DNA from: Pseudomonadota bacterium
GTDB lineage: Bacteria > Pseudomonadota > Alphaproteobacteria > Geminicoccales > Geminicoccaceae
Reading direction: 5' to 3'
Assembly (NCBI GenBank): GCA_030549795.1
Contig: JAUQQO010000053.1
Span: 1 to 64,000 of the forward strand
Length of the DNA: 64,000 nucleotides
The position numbers and the translations under genes were made by a program. The notes under the pieces were generated by a model. It ran no database searches. It saw only the letters and a list, made by a program, of their open reading frames with translations, and was not told the origin of the DNA. Positions 8,222 to 16,701 of this stretch are shown here, piece by piece; within the stretch, counting starts at the first letter, position 1, and each line of letters begins with the position of its first letter.

Positions 8222-9322
8222 ATGCGCGAGATCGGTACCGTCGGCATCGTCGGCACCGGCACCATGGGGACCGGGATCGCCACCAACTTGGCACAGCACG
8301 GCATCGCGGTGCGGCTCTTCGACGCCCGCCCCGAGCAAGCGCGAGCCGCCGTCGCTCAGGCGCAAGCATTCTATGCGAAAGCGGTAGAGCGCGGACGGTT
8401 GACCGCCCAAGCCGCAGAAACGGCGGCGACCCGGCTCGCGGTGGTCGGTTCACTTGCCGAACTTGCGCCCTGCGACCTCGTCATCGAAGCCATCTTCGAG
8501 GACTTCACCCTCAAAGCGCAGCTCTTTGAAGAGCTCTCGCGGCTTCTGCCTGGCGATACTCTGATCGCCACCAACACGAGCTGCCTGCGGGTGAGCGCCC
8601 TCGCCCAGCACGTTGCCAAGCCCGAGCGCTTTTTGGGCCTCCACTATTTCAGCCCGGCACAGATCAACCCGATCGTGGAAGTGGTCAAAGGCGAAGCCAC
8701 CTCGCCCGAGACGATGGCAGCGGCGCTCGCCTTCTGCCGCGCCACCGGCAAGAAACCGATCACCTGTAAGGACTCGTACGGATTTGCCATCAACCGCTTC
8801 TTCTGCCCCTATACCAACGAGGCTTGCCGACTGCTCGATGAGGGTCTTGCGACTACCGCGGAAGTCGATGTCGTCGCCAGCGAAGCGGTTGGGGCGGCAG
8901 CGGGCCCGTTTCGGGTCCAAAACCTCATCAAACCGCGCATCAACCTCCACGCCATCCGCAACCTGGCTCCCTTGGGGCCCTTCTACGCCCCTGCTAAGAC
9001 ACTGATCGAAGTGGGCGAAGCCGACCGCAGCTTCGAGATCGGCGAAGTCGGCGAGATCCCGGCCGAGCGGCGGGCGCTCATCTGTGACCGCTTGCGGATG
9101 GGCGTGTTCGTGGCCGTGCTGCAGGAGCTCGACGAAGAGGTCGCCACACCCGCCGACATCGATCTCGGCGCGCGCGAGGCGCTGCGCTTTTCCAAGCCGC
9201 CCTGCGCGCTCATGGACGAGCTGGGTAAGGCGGAAGTCGCGCGCATCATCCGCCCGGCGCTCACGCGCTACGGCCTGCCCGAGCCGGCCAGCCTCGCACG
9301 GGTCGGCCGCTTGTCGCGCTGA
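8222..9322 (+). CDS. 3-hydroxyacyl-CoA dehydrogenase
   Basis: A 366-residue 3-hydroxyacyl-CoA dehydrogenase that oxidises L-3-hydroxyacyl-CoA to 3-ketoacyl-CoA with NAD+ in beta-oxidation or related pathways. The N-terminal NAD motif is GIVGTGTMGTGIA. The catalytic His-Glu pair is in GLHYFSPAQINPIVEVVKG, and the conserved Asn is in FAINRFFCPYTNEA. A second C-terminal 3HCDH segment (SKPPCALMDELGK) makes it longer than short Hbd enzymes, and there is no crotonase domain as in FadB. ATG 8222 lies 40 bp after the host-attachment gene, and a TetR-like regulator follows after 5 bp. A link to the nearby phasin and to PHA/acyl-CoA flux is inference. Confidence 0.9.
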   Translation: MREIGTVGIVGTGTMGTGIATNLAQHGIAVRLFDARPEQARAAVAQAQAFYAKAVERGRLTAQAAETAATRLAVVGSLAELAPCDLVIEAIFEDFTLKAQLFEELSRLLPGDTLIATNTSCLRVSALAQHVAKPERFLGLHYFSPAQINPIVEVVKGEATSPETMAAALAFCRATGKKPITCKDSYGFAINRFFCPYTNEACRLLDEGLATTAEVDVVASEAVGAAAGPFRVQNLIKPRINLHAIRNLAPLGPFYAPAKTLIEVGEADRSFEIGEVGEIPAERRALICDRLRMGVFVAVLQELDEEVATPADIDLGAREALRFSKPPCALMDELGKAEVARIIRPALTRYGLPEPASLARVGRLSR

Positions 9323-9327
9323 CCACG

Positions 9328-9939
9328 GTGGGCGCGGTCAGGCAAGCGGACAACGGCTTCGACCTCGACCGCGTGCTCGCGGTCGCTCTTTCGCTCGCCG
9401 AAGAGTTCGGCTGGGACCAGCTGCGCCTGTCCGAGGTCGCCGAGGTGGCGGGTGTGCCGCTGGCTTCGCTCGCGGCCCGCTTTCCCGATACCAACGCGAT
9501 CGCCGATGCCTGGTTCGCGCGCGCGCTCGACGCGGTCTGGTCCACCCCGCCCGAGCTTCTCGCCGACCCCGATCCAGCGGTGCGGCTCGAGCGGGTGATG
9601 TGGCGCTGGTTCGAGGCGCTCGCCCCCCACCGCCGCCTCACCGGCACCATGCTCGCGAGCAAGCTGTGGCCTTCGCATCCGCACCATTGGGTACCGATGG
9701 TCTTTTCCCTTTCCCGCCTCGTGCACGCGTTCCTCGACGTCGCCCGGGTGCCCGGGCGGGGCGCTGAGCGCGCGCTGCAGGAGATCGGCGGCACCCTTCT
9801 CACGCTTCAAACCCTGGCCGTGTGGCTGCGCGACGACAGCCCCGGTCAGGAGCACGCGCGCGCCGTCCTGCGCCGCAGTCTCGCCCTGGGCGGCGCGCTT
9901 CTCGGTCGTCTCGGCCCCACCCTCAGCCGCATCGGGTGA
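9328..9939 (+). CDS. TetR/COQ9-like regulator
   Basis: A 203-residue helical protein with a TetR-type N-terminal helix-turn-helix, around LRLSEVAEVAGVPLASLAARF (the second helix has the usual AGVP turn), followed by an all-helical ligand or dimer domain. The C-terminal layout with RLTGTMLASKLWPSHPHHW resembles bacterial proteins described as TetR/COQ9-like, so the domain may bind a lipid or hydrophobic ligand. It starts with GTG 5 bp after the 3-hydroxyacyl-CoA dehydrogenase gene, so the natural hypothesis is local control of that gene or of the phasin 130 bp downstream. No operator is evident at its own start. Confidence 0.7.
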   Translation: MGAVRQADNGFDLDRVLAVALSLAEEFGWDQLRLSEVAEVAGVPLASLAARFPDTNAIADAWFARALDAVWSTPPELLADPDPAVRLERVMWRWFEALAPHRRLTGTMLASKLWPSHPHHWVPMVFSLSRLVHAFLDVARVPGRGAERALQEIGGTLLTLQTLAVWLRDDSPGQEHARAVLRRSLALGGALLGRLGPTLSRIG

Positions 9940-10039
9940 ACCACGCCTGCGGCGCCGAGTCGCAGCGGCTGCGCCGGAAATGGGTCCGCCGTCGGTCGGC
10001 CACCCCTTGTCGCGCCTTGTTGCGATGCGATATTCATTG

Positions 10040-10049
10040 TGCGCTGCAG
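10040..10049 (+). promoter_or_regulatory. candidate PhaR-like operator before phasin gene
   Basis: TGCGCTGCAG, 24-33 bp before the phasin start, contains a TGC-N3-GCA dyad and the 8-base palindrome GCTGCAGC. PhaR repressors of PHA metabolism in alphaproteobacteria bind CTGC-N3-4-GCAG-type sites; this one has G instead of the first C. The match is partial and the motif is short, so chance is possible. The GATATTC stretch just upstream could serve as part of a -10 region. Confidence 0.3.
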
Positions 10050-10072
10050 CAAACCCAGCGACGGAGGACACC

Positions 10073-10447
10073 GTGACTGCCGCTAAGACCAATTCGCCGA
10101 CCTTCCCCAAGTTCGACCTCGACGCTTGGATCGCCTTGAACAAGGCGAACCTCGAGACGCTCGTCGCGGCACAGAAGATTCTCTTCGACTTCTGGCAGAC
10201 GGTGGCCAAGCGGCAGGCCGAGATGCTCAAAGAGACGGTCGGTAAGGCCGAGAGTTTCTTCAAGGCCTTCGACGTCCGCAAGCAGCCCAAAGAGTACGTC
10301 GAGGAGGCCAAGTCCGTCCTCGAGAAGGCGATGGCTGATGCCAAAGAGACCTTGGACCTCGGCATGAAGGCGCAGGCCGAGGTGGTCGACCTGCTCGTCA
10401 AGCGCGCCACCGCCAACCTCGACGAGGTCAAGACCCTCGCCGCCTGA
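10073..10447 (+). CDS. phasin family protein
   Basis: A 124-residue phasin, an amphipathic helical protein that coats polyhydroxyalkanoate granules. It shows the family pattern NLETLVAAQKILFDFWQ followed by long heptad-like helices (VAKRQAEMLKETVGKAE; AKSVLEKAMADAKETLDLGMKAQAEVVDLL), with no signal peptide and no cysteine. I chose GTG 10073 because GGAGGAC precedes it by a few bases; an upstream in-frame start at 9980 would add 31 residues unlike phasins. It is probably monocistronic: a possible operator lies upstream and a strong terminator follows 43 bp after the stop. The window also encodes a class I PHA synthase at 27.4-29.2 kb. Confidence 0.9.
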   Translation: MTAAKTNSPTFPKFDLDAWIALNKANLETLVAAQKILFDFWQTVAKRQAEMLKETVGKAESFFKAFDVRKQPKEYVEEAKSVLEKAMADAKETLDLGMKAQAEVVDLLVKRATANLDEVKTLAA

Positions 10448-10490
10448 GGCAGCCTCCCCCCCTCCCTTCCCCGCTTCGGCGGCGAGTCGA

Positions 10491-10528
10491 CGGCCCCGAG
10501 GGCTCTTCTCGGGGCCGTCTCTTTTCTC
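10491..10528 (+). terminator. rho-independent terminator of phasin gene
   Basis: A perfect 10-bp GC-rich stem, CGGCCCCGAG (10491-10500) with CTCGGGGCCG (10508-10517), a 7-base loop, then the T-rich tract TCTCTTTTCTCC. It lies 43 bp after the phasin stop codon and is the clearest intrinsic terminator in the window. Confidence 0.9.
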
Positions 10529-10631
10529 CTTCTCGGTGCGGTGCGACGAGATCGCGTTTGAGTTGCATGCGCTTGCGCCGTGCGCGACAAGGACGGCCCG
10601 CGAGCGAAATCATGGGAGGCCGAAGACAGCC

Positions 10632-11525
10632 ATGGCGTTGCGTGAATCCGACCCACATGTGCCGTTGCCGAGCGCACGCGAGGATGCCCTGCGCGAGCCG
10701 CCTCGGGTCGACTCCCCACAGACCCGCTCTCCCAGCTATCGCCTCGCCTTTACCGACATCGACTTTCTCTTGCGCGAAGAGCTGCGCCCGGTGCGCCTGC
10801 AACTCGAACTGCTCAAGCCGGAACTCGAACTGCAGCGGCACGGGATCGAATCGACCATCGTGGTCTTCGGCAGCTCGCGCATCCTCGAGCCCGAACAAGC
10901 GCGGCGACGCCGCGAGGAAGCGGAAGAGGCGGCGCGCGCCAATCCCCTCGACCAACACGCCAACCGCCGGCTCGCCATCGCCCGCCGGCTCGAGCATCTC
11001 TCCCGGCACTATGAGGAGGCGCGACGCTTCGCGGCCCTCGTCGCACGCGAGAGTGCGCAGGGCAATCCGTACCGGTTCGTCATCGTCACCGGTGGCGGTC
11101 CGGGGATCATGGAGGCGGCCAACCGCGGCGCGTGCGAGGCCGGTGCCCCCACCGTCGGTCACAACATCGTGTTGCCGGAGGAGCAGGCGCCCAACCCCTG
11201 GGTCACCCCCGAGCTCTGTTTCCGCTTCCATTATTTCGCGCTGCGCAAGATGCATCTCTTGACGCGAGCCCGAGCATTGGTGGTATTTCCGGGAGGCTAC
11301 GGCACGCTCGATGAACTCTTCGAGACACTATGCTTGATTCAGACCAAGAAGGCACGCAAGATACCGGTACTTCTGTTTGATGAGGCCTATTGGCGCAGCA
11401 TCATCAATTTCGATGCTATGGTCGAGCATGGCGTGATCGACGAGCATGACCTTACCATATTCCGCTTCGTCGAGACCGCCGAACAGGCGTGGGAAGCCAT
11501 CCGGCAACATTACGCGGGTGATTGA
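10632..11525 (+). CDS. LOG family protein (lysine decarboxylase-like fold)
   Basis: A 297-residue LOG-family protein. Members are nucleoside 5'-monophosphate phosphoribohydrolases (cytokinin-activating LOG in plants; PpnN-like nucleosidases in bacteria). The signature PGGYGTxxE is at 220-229 (FPGGYGTLDELFE), preceded by the phosphate-binding ITGGGPGIMEAANRGA-like segment VTGGGPGIMEAANRG. About 60 N-terminal residues (ELRPVRLQLELLKPELELQ) extend beyond the minimal LOG fold, as in the larger bacterial TIGR00730-type proteins. ATG 10632 has GGGAGG 12 bases upstream, a rather long spacing. It probably cleaves purine or pyrimidine nucleotides to base plus ribose phosphate. Confidence 0.85.
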   Translation: MALRESDPHVPLPSAREDALREPPRVDSPQTRSPSYRLAFTDIDFLLREELRPVRLQLELLKPELELQRHGIESTIVVFGSSRILEPEQARRRREEAEEAARANPLDQHANRRLAIARRLEHLSRHYEEARRFAALVARESAQGNPYRFVIVTGGGPGIMEAANRGACEAGAPTVGHNIVLPEEQAPNPWVTPELCFRFHYFALRKMHLLTRARALVVFPGGYGTLDELFETLCLIQTKKARKIPVLLFDEAYWRSIINFDAMVEHGVIDEHDLTIFRFVETAEQAWEAIRQHYAGD

Positions 11526-11605
11526 CCGCGGGCTTTGTCCCCTTTTAGTTGAAAGCGCCTGCCATCAGTCGGCGCGGGCCGGCGAACGGGCGCACGGGAG
11601 CGAGG

Positions 11606-13186
11606 ATGGCGATCCGCATCGGCTTTTACGGCGGCGTGTCAACCACCACCGGCACCTGCTTCCTCATCGACTATCCCGCCGGCCAGCTGCTCATCGACTG
11701 CGGTCTGTTCATGGGCACGCGGACGATCCGCGCCCTCAACCGCCACGCGCTGCCCTTTAACGCCTTGCGGCTGCACGCCGTCCTTGTGACCCACGCCCAT
11801 ATCGACCATGCGGGCCTGTTGCCGCGCCTGCTCGCCGAGGGCTTGCGGGCGCCGATCATGGCCACCGAACCGACGCTCGCCCTGCTCTCAGTCCTTCTGC
11901 CCGAGACCGCCCGAGCTCTGGCGGCCGAGGCCGAGCGCCTCAACCGGAGCGGCCGTCGGCGCGGACAGCCCGACATCGTTCCCATCTACGGCGAGCGCGA
12001 GGTCCGCTCCTGCCTTGAGCGGATCGAGGCCTGCGACTACGGCCGCTGGTTCGAGCCCGCACCGGGGGCGCGCGCACGCTTTTGGGACGCGCGCCACATC
12101 CCCGGCTCGGCCTCGATCGAGCTCGAAATCGAAGACGACGACGGCCGCCCGGTCCGCCTCCTCTTCTCGGGTGACCTCGGACCCGAAGCGGCGCTTCTTC
12201 GAAGCCCCTACGTCCCCTCGGCTTTCGACTATCTCGTGGTCGAAAGCCTGTGCGGCGACCGCACGCGCGTTGATGTGACCGCAGAACAGCGCCGGCGGCG
12301 GCTCGTGCGCGCGCTCAGCGAGGCGCTCGAAGGCGACGGTATTGCCCTTGTGCCGGTGCTCGGGCTCGAGCACACGGGCGAGCTGATCCACATCCTCGTC
12401 GAGGCGATGAGCCGGGGCGAACTGCCGCGGGTGCCGCTGTGGTTCGCCTGCGAGGGCGGCAAAGGGGTGCTCGAGACGCTCACCGGATGGTATGCCAGCC
12501 GAGCGTTCGCAAGCGCGCTGCGCGAATGCGTGCAGCTGTGCCCGTCGCTTTCCCCCATCCTCCCCCAAGACCCGGCCGAGGGCTCGCTCAAAGGACCGCT
12601 CGTGGTGCTCGCTGCCGGTGGCACGGGCGAGGCCGGACCCGCGCGTACAGCACTTCTCGAGCTCTTGTGGCGCCCGGAGGTCACCGTGCTCTTCCTTGGC
12701 CATCAACCCGCCGGCAGCTTGGGCCAGGTCATTCTCTCGGGGGAAAAGCGGGTGCGGATCGACGGCGCCGAGCTTTCGGTGCGCGCGCGCATCCGCGCGA
12801 TCGAGAGTGTCTTCGGGCATGCCGACCGCGATGAGCTCGTACGGTGGATCCTCGCCCGCCAGCCGATTTCCCACGCCATCTTTCTCGTACGCGGTGCGGA
12901 ATGCGCCACCACCGCCTTGCGCGCTGCGCTCGCTGCCGAGGGGTTCGATCCGATGGCCATTCTGGCCCCCCACCTCGACCAGCGCTTCGAGCTCGCGCGC
13001 GGCAAACCGCCACGCCCGCTCCCCGGCCCGACCCGGATCGATCCCCGCTTCGCGGCGGTGGCGGCCGATTGGCACAACGCGCACGCCCGGCTTCTCCTCG
13101 ATATTGCCGACGAGTTGCGCGTGCTGCCTGACGATCGCTCGCGCCTGGAGCTGCTGGGGCGGTTGCGGCGCACGCTGCGCTCGTGA
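11606..13186 (+). CDS. MBL-fold / beta-CASP metallohydrolase
   Basis: A 526-residue metallo-beta-lactamase-fold protein with beta-CASP features, as in RNA-processing nucleases of the CPSF73/RNase J group. The metal motif HAHIDH is at 63-68, the second metal ligand lies near DARHIPGSASIELE, and the third is in FSGDLG. Beta-CASP-like elements follow: VPVLGLEHTGEL, FLGHQPAGSLGQVI and GHADRDELVRWI. ATG 11606 has GGGAGCGAGG upstream; an earlier in-frame TTG at 11549 is less likely. It could be an exo- or endoribonuclease, but bacterial proteins of this group are not all tested. The C-terminal 60 residues are Pro/Arg-rich and lack a KH or S1 domain. Confidence 0.8.
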   Translation: MAIRIGFYGGVSTTTGTCFLIDYPAGQLLIDCGLFMGTRTIRALNRHALPFNALRLHAVLVTHAHIDHAGLLPRLLAEGLRAPIMATEPTLALLSVLLPETARALAAEAERLNRSGRRRGQPDIVPIYGEREVRSCLERIEACDYGRWFEPAPGARARFWDARHIPGSASIELEIEDDDGRPVRLLFSGDLGPEAALLRSPYVPSAFDYLVVESLCGDRTRVDVTAEQRRRRLVRALSEALEGDGIALVPVLGLEHTGELIHILVEAMSRGELPRVPLWFACEGGKGVLETLTGWYASRAFASALRECVQLCPSLSPILPQDPAEGSLKGPLVVLAAGGTGEAGPARTALLELLWRPEVTVLFLGHQPAGSLGQVILSGEKRVRIDGAELSVRARIRAIESVFGHADRDELVRWILARQPISHAIFLVRGAECATTALRAALAAEGFDPMAILAPHLDQRFELARGKPPRPLPGPTRIDPRFAAVAADWHNAHARLLLDIADELRVLPDDRSRLELLGRLRRTLRS

Positions 13187-13387
13187 GCGGAAGACATACC
13201 GAGATGCGCGCCTTACCGTTGCCGTTACATTTCCTCAACGATAGCCCGACAAAATAACGACGCGATTAAGACCGAGCTTGCCCGGGCGGCGGCTTCTGCG
13301 GCAGCGTCCGCTCCGTCGGGGAGGACGGAAAGCGGCGGCCGCGCCAGTCGCTGGGCCGTAACGCGGGATAAGGAAGGAACGGCCACG

Positions 13388-13870
13388 ATGATGCTTCGGG
13401 CCGACCAGATCGGGCGCATGACCGCCCTGCCGAAGGCGGTCAACGACAACCATGTGCAGTGCGACAGCTTGGCCGTGGGATCGCCGCGCGTCTACCGAGC
13501 CGGCAGCTGCACCCTGGACGCGTCGCGCTTGCCCTCTCGACCCAGCCGCTCCGCCCGATCCGCGCCGCACCGCGCCGGCCGAACGGAAGGGTCGGCGCTT
13601 GCCGGATGGTTGGTCCAACCCGCTTTTTCCTGGGCTTGCGCCTCGCTCGATGCGACCCGGGTCGCGGCGACCCCATGGCGCGTCTGTGAGGCGGCGCTGT
13701 TGTGGGGCGAGCTCGGATTGGCCAGTGCTGCCGGCTTTACCCGACTCGCGGCAAGCGGTCTCGAGCTCGCGCAAACGGTGATCGGCGGGCTCTTTTCGGC
13801 CTTGCTCGCTCCCCTTCCCTTTAGCGCCCGCAATGAGGTGCCTGCGGCGCCCGCGATCGGGCGGCTTTGA
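13388..13870 (+). CDS. short hypothetical protein, weakly phasin-like C-terminus
   Basis: A 160-residue open frame preceded by GGAAGGAAC before tandem ATGs at 13388 and 13391. Residues 45-75 are Ser/Pro/Arg-rich low complexity. From about 85 there is an amphipathic helical stretch (WRVCEAALLWGELGLASAAG, then LELAQTVIGGLFSALLAPLP) that recalls small granule-associated or phasin-2-like proteins. No family is recognised. It ends 2 bp from the stop of the convergent molybdopterin gene. The frame could be fortuitous, as GC-rich DNA gives many open frames, but the ribosome site and position favour a gene. Confidence 0.4.
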   Translation: MMLRADQIGRMTALPKAVNDNHVQCDSLAVGSPRVYRAGSCTLDASRLPSRPSRSARSAPHRAGRTEGSALAGWLVQPAFSWACASLDATRVAATPWRVCEAALLWGELGLASAAGFTRLAASGLELAQTVIGGLFSALLAPLPFSARNEVPAAPAIGRL

Positions 13871-13872
13871 CC

Positions 13873-16188
13873 TCAAGCTGCCCGGCGCGCGCGCGTGAGC
13901 CGCCAGATCTTCTCGGGTACGGCCGGCATATCCACATGCCGCACGCCAAAGGGCGAAAGCGCATCGACGAGCGCGTTGATGACCGCAGCGCAAGCGCCCA
14001 CCGAACCCGCCTCCCCGCAGCCCTTGACGCCCAAGGGGTTGTTGCGGCAACGCACCTCGACGGTCGAGAAATCGAAGAACGGCAGATTATCGGCGCGCGG
14101 CAAGCAATAATCCATAAAGGAGCCGGTCAACAGCTGCCCCGATGCATCATAGACGGTCTGCTCGTAAAGCGCCTGTCCGATACCCTGTACTACGCCGCCG
14201 TGTACCTGCCCCTCGACGAGGAGCGGATTTACCACCACTCCGAAATCGTCGACGACCGTATAGCGCACGATGCGCACCACGCCGGTTTCGGGTTCGACTT
14301 CGACTTCGGCTATGTGACAGCCGTTGGGAAACGTCCACGCGCCGAGCTCGATGCGGGCGCTCGCATTGAGCCCGTCTTCGAGACCCGGGGGGCGATTGGT
14401 CATGGCCCGCACCTGGCGCGCGAGCTCGAGGACCGAGATCGCCTTGTCGGTGCCGGCGACCCGGAAGGTGCCGTCCGCGAAGGTGATGTCGGCGACCGCC
14501 GCCTCGAAGAGATGCGCAGCGGCGAGCTTGCCCTTCTCGATCACCCGATCAGCGGCCTCGCAGATCGCCACACCTTCGGCGGTCAGCGAGCGCGAGCCAC
14601 CGGTTCCGCCACCCCGCGGGATCAGATCGGTGTCGCCTTGAACGATGCGGACGCGCTCGAAGGGCACTCCAAGGCGCTCGGCGAGCACCTGAGCATAGGC
14701 GGTCTCGTGCCCTTGGCCGTTGCTTTGCGTTCCAACCAGCACTTCGACCCAGTCATCGGCCGTAAAGCGCACGCTCGCGTGCTCGACCGGATCGCCCATG
14801 GTCGATTCGATATAATAGCACAGGCCGATGCCGCGCAGCTTACCCTGTGCTTGCGCCGCCGCGCGACGCGCCGGGAAGCTCTCCCACTCGGCGCGCGCGA
14901 GCGCTTTGTCCATCACCCGCGCGAATTCGCCCGAATCGTAGACTTCGCCGGCAGCGGTCTTAAACGGCATCTGATCGGGACGGATGAAGTTCTTCCGCCG
15001 CAACTCGATCCGATCGACCCCGAGTTCGGCCGCTGCGACATCCATGAGCCGCTCGATGCAGTAGATCGATTCGGGGCGTCCGGCGCCGCGGTAGGCGTCG
15101 ACCGGCACCGTGTTGGTGAACACGGCACGCACGCGATAGCTCAAATTCTTGACGTCGTAGACGCCCGGTAAGACCTTGAGTGCCGCTCCGGTGGGAATGT
15201 ACGGGGCGTAGAAATAATAATAGGCACCCATATTCGCGATGACGTCGACTCGCATCGCGAGAATATGGTTGTTTGCGTCGAAGGCGAGCTCCGCCAATGT
15301 GACGTGGTCGCGCCCCTGACTGTCGGAAAGAAAGCTCTCGGAGCGTTCTGCCGTCCATTTGACCGGGCGTCCGAGCTTGCGCGCCGCCACTGCGCACAGC
15401 GTGTACTCGCCATAGTACATCGCCTTCATACCGAAGCCGCCGCCGACGTCGGGGGTGACGACGCGCACCTTTTCCTTGGGCAAGCCGAGATGGCCGGCGA
15501 GCACGTCGCGGAAGGCCCATCCACCCTGGGTGCAGGTATAGAGGGTGAGCTTGCCCTCACTCGGATCCCAGCTCGCCACCGCCGCCCGCGGCTCCATGGG
15601 ATTGCACACGAGCCGGTTGTTGACGAGCTCAAGACGCACCACCCGCGCCGCTTGGGCGAAGGCTTGCGCGACCTTGTCGGGATCGCCGTACTGCCAGTCG
15701 AAGGCGATGTTGTTGGGACATTCGGCGTGGACCTGCGGCCGCCCGGGTTCGAGGGCCGAGGCCGTGTCCACAACCGCCTCCAGCACGTCCCAGTCGATGT
15801 CGACGAGCTCGGCGGCATCGCGCGCCTGGGCTTTGGTCTCGGCTACGACGAATGCCACCTTGTCGCCGACATAGCGCACGCGATCGCGGCACAGCACCGG
15901 ATGGCGCGGCATGGGCGCGCGGCTGCCGTCGCGATTGGTGATGGGGATGAAGCAGGGGATCGAGGCCTCGCCCAAGTCCTCGGCGGTGAGCACGGCGAGT
16001 ACCCCGGGTGCCGCGCGCGCCCGGCTCACATCGATGGAGCGGATGCGCGCATGCGCATGGGGGCTGCGCACCACCACGCCATAGGCCTGGCCCGGGAGAT
16101 TGATGTCGTCGGTGTACCGGCCGCGCCCGACAACCAGGCGCTGGTCTTCGACGCGGCGCACGGGCTGGCCGATTCCGAACTTCGCCAT
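13873..16188 (-). CDS. xanthine dehydrogenase family molybdopterin-binding (large) subunit, CoxL-like form II
   Basis: A 771-residue large subunit of the xanthine oxidase/CO dehydrogenase family, which hydroxylates aldehydes, N-heterocycles or similar compounds at a molybdenum centre. It shows GGGFGMKA, the active-site loop AYRGAGRPE near 364 (form I CO dehydrogenase would have AYRCSFR with a catalytic Cys), GQGHETAYAQ, and the C-terminal VKGCGEAGS with catalytic Glu726. The start has a very strong site, AAGGAGGAGGGG before ATG. Unusually, neither the FAD subunit nor the 2Fe-2S subunit is next to it; a thioesterase gene lies upstream. Partners must lie elsewhere. The substrate is unknown; this is not a true CO dehydrogenase. 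Confidence 0.9.
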   Translation of the reverse strand: MAKFGIGQPVRRVEDQRLVVGRGRYTDDINLPGQAYGVVVRSPHAHARIRSIDVSRARAAPGVLAVLTAEDLGEASIPCFIPITNRDGSRAPMPRHPVLCRDRVRYVGDKVAFVVAETKAQARDAAELVDIDWDVLEAVVDTASALEPGRPQVHAECPNNIAFDWQYGDPDKVAQAFAQAARVVRLELVNNRLVCNPMEPRAAVASWDPSEGKLTLYTCTQGGWAFRDVLAGHLGLPKEKVRVVTPDVGGGFGMKAMYYGEYTLCAVAARKLGRPVKWTAERSESFLSDSQGRDHVTLAELAFDANNHILAMRVDVIANMGAYYYFYAPYIPTGAALKVLPGVYDVKNLSYRVRAVFTNTVPVDAYRGAGRPESIYCIERLMDVAAAELGVDRIELRRKNFIRPDQMPFKTAAGEVYDSGEFARVMDKALARAEWESFPARRAAAQAQGKLRGIGLCYYIESTMGDPVEHASVRFTADDWVEVLVGTQSNGQGHETAYAQVLAERLGVPFERVRIVQGDTDLIPRGGGTGGSRSLTAEGVAICEAADRVIEKGKLAAAHLFEAAVADITFADGTFRVAGTDKAISVLELARQVRAMTNRPPGLEDGLNASARIELGAWTFPNGCHIAEVEVEPETGVVRIVRYTVVDDFGVVVNPLLVEGQVHGGVVQGIGQALYEQTVYDASGQLLTGSFMDYCLPRADNLPFFDFSTVEVRCRNNPLGVKGCGEAGSVGACAAVINALVDALSPFGVRHVDMPAVPEKIWRLTRARRAA

Positions 16189-16257
16189 CCCCTCCTCCTT
16201 CAGTTGGCCGGGCCTTAGGGCTCCTTTGCCCTCGTATAGGTGAGCTCTTAAGCGCGC

Positions 16258-16701
16258 TCAACCGGCGCGGCGGAACAGGCGATAGGCTGCGGTTGCGGTG
16301 GCGAGCAGAGGCCCCGCTACTTCGCGTTCGTGCAGCTGCATGGCGAGGTGGGCGACGCTCGTGCCCAAATGATCGAGACGCGCAGTCGCCACCACCCGGC
16401 CCGGGGTGACGGCGCGGATGAAGTTGGCGGCGAGCGCGATGGTGGCGATCCGTGCGAGCGTTTCGCCCGCTGCGAGCGCCGCCACCACGCCTCCGATGGT
16501 GTCGAGGAGCACGAGCGTGACTCCGCCATGCGCGATCCCGTATTGGCTCAAGTGGCGCTCGTCGATGTCGAGCTCGACCGTCACCCCCGCCTGCTCGTCC
16601 CAGCCGAACCGATAGCCGAGGAGCTGCTCGAAGGGCCCGGTAAGTGGCCGTCCGCCGAGCGCGGCGAGCGCTGCTTCGAACCGATCGCGGGAAAAGGACA
16701 T
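16258..16701 (-). CDS. PaaI family hotdog thioesterase
   Basis: A 147-residue hotdog-fold protein of the PaaI type, which hydrolyses (hydroxy)aryl- or acyl-CoA thioesters. The core family motif is YGIAHGGVTLVLLDTIGGVVA, with the catalytic Asp in that helix and the HGG turn, followed by TIALAANFIRAVTPGRVVATAR. I chose ATG at 16701 because the family begins near here; a longer frame to 16827 has a basic, low-complexity extension. It lies 69 bp upstream of the molybdopterin subunit gene on the same strand, so the two may be co-transcribed, suggesting action on CoA esters of an aromatic or aldehyde substrate. That link is inference. Confidence 0.85.
   Translation of the reverse strand: MSFSRDRFEAALAALGGRPLTGPFEQLLGYRFGWDEQAGVTVELDIDERHLSQYGIAHGGVTLVLLDTIGGVVAALAAGETLARIATIALAANFIRAVTPGRVVATARLDHLGTSVAHLAMQLHEREVAGPLLATATAAYRLFRRAG

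Noticed and set aside
9268-10719. Minus-strand open frame of 483 codons over the TetR and phasin genes
   Set aside because: The plus-strand genes have recognised domains and ribosome sites; this frame is Arg/Ser-rich shadow.
13867-15171. Plus-strand open frame of 434 codons
   Set aside because: Antisense to the molybdopterin subunit gene, which has complete family motifs.
13873-16188. True aerobic CO dehydrogenase (CoxL form I)
   Set aside because: The active-site loop is AYRGAGR, not AYRCSFR, so the catalytic Cys is absent; no coxM or coxS is adjacent.
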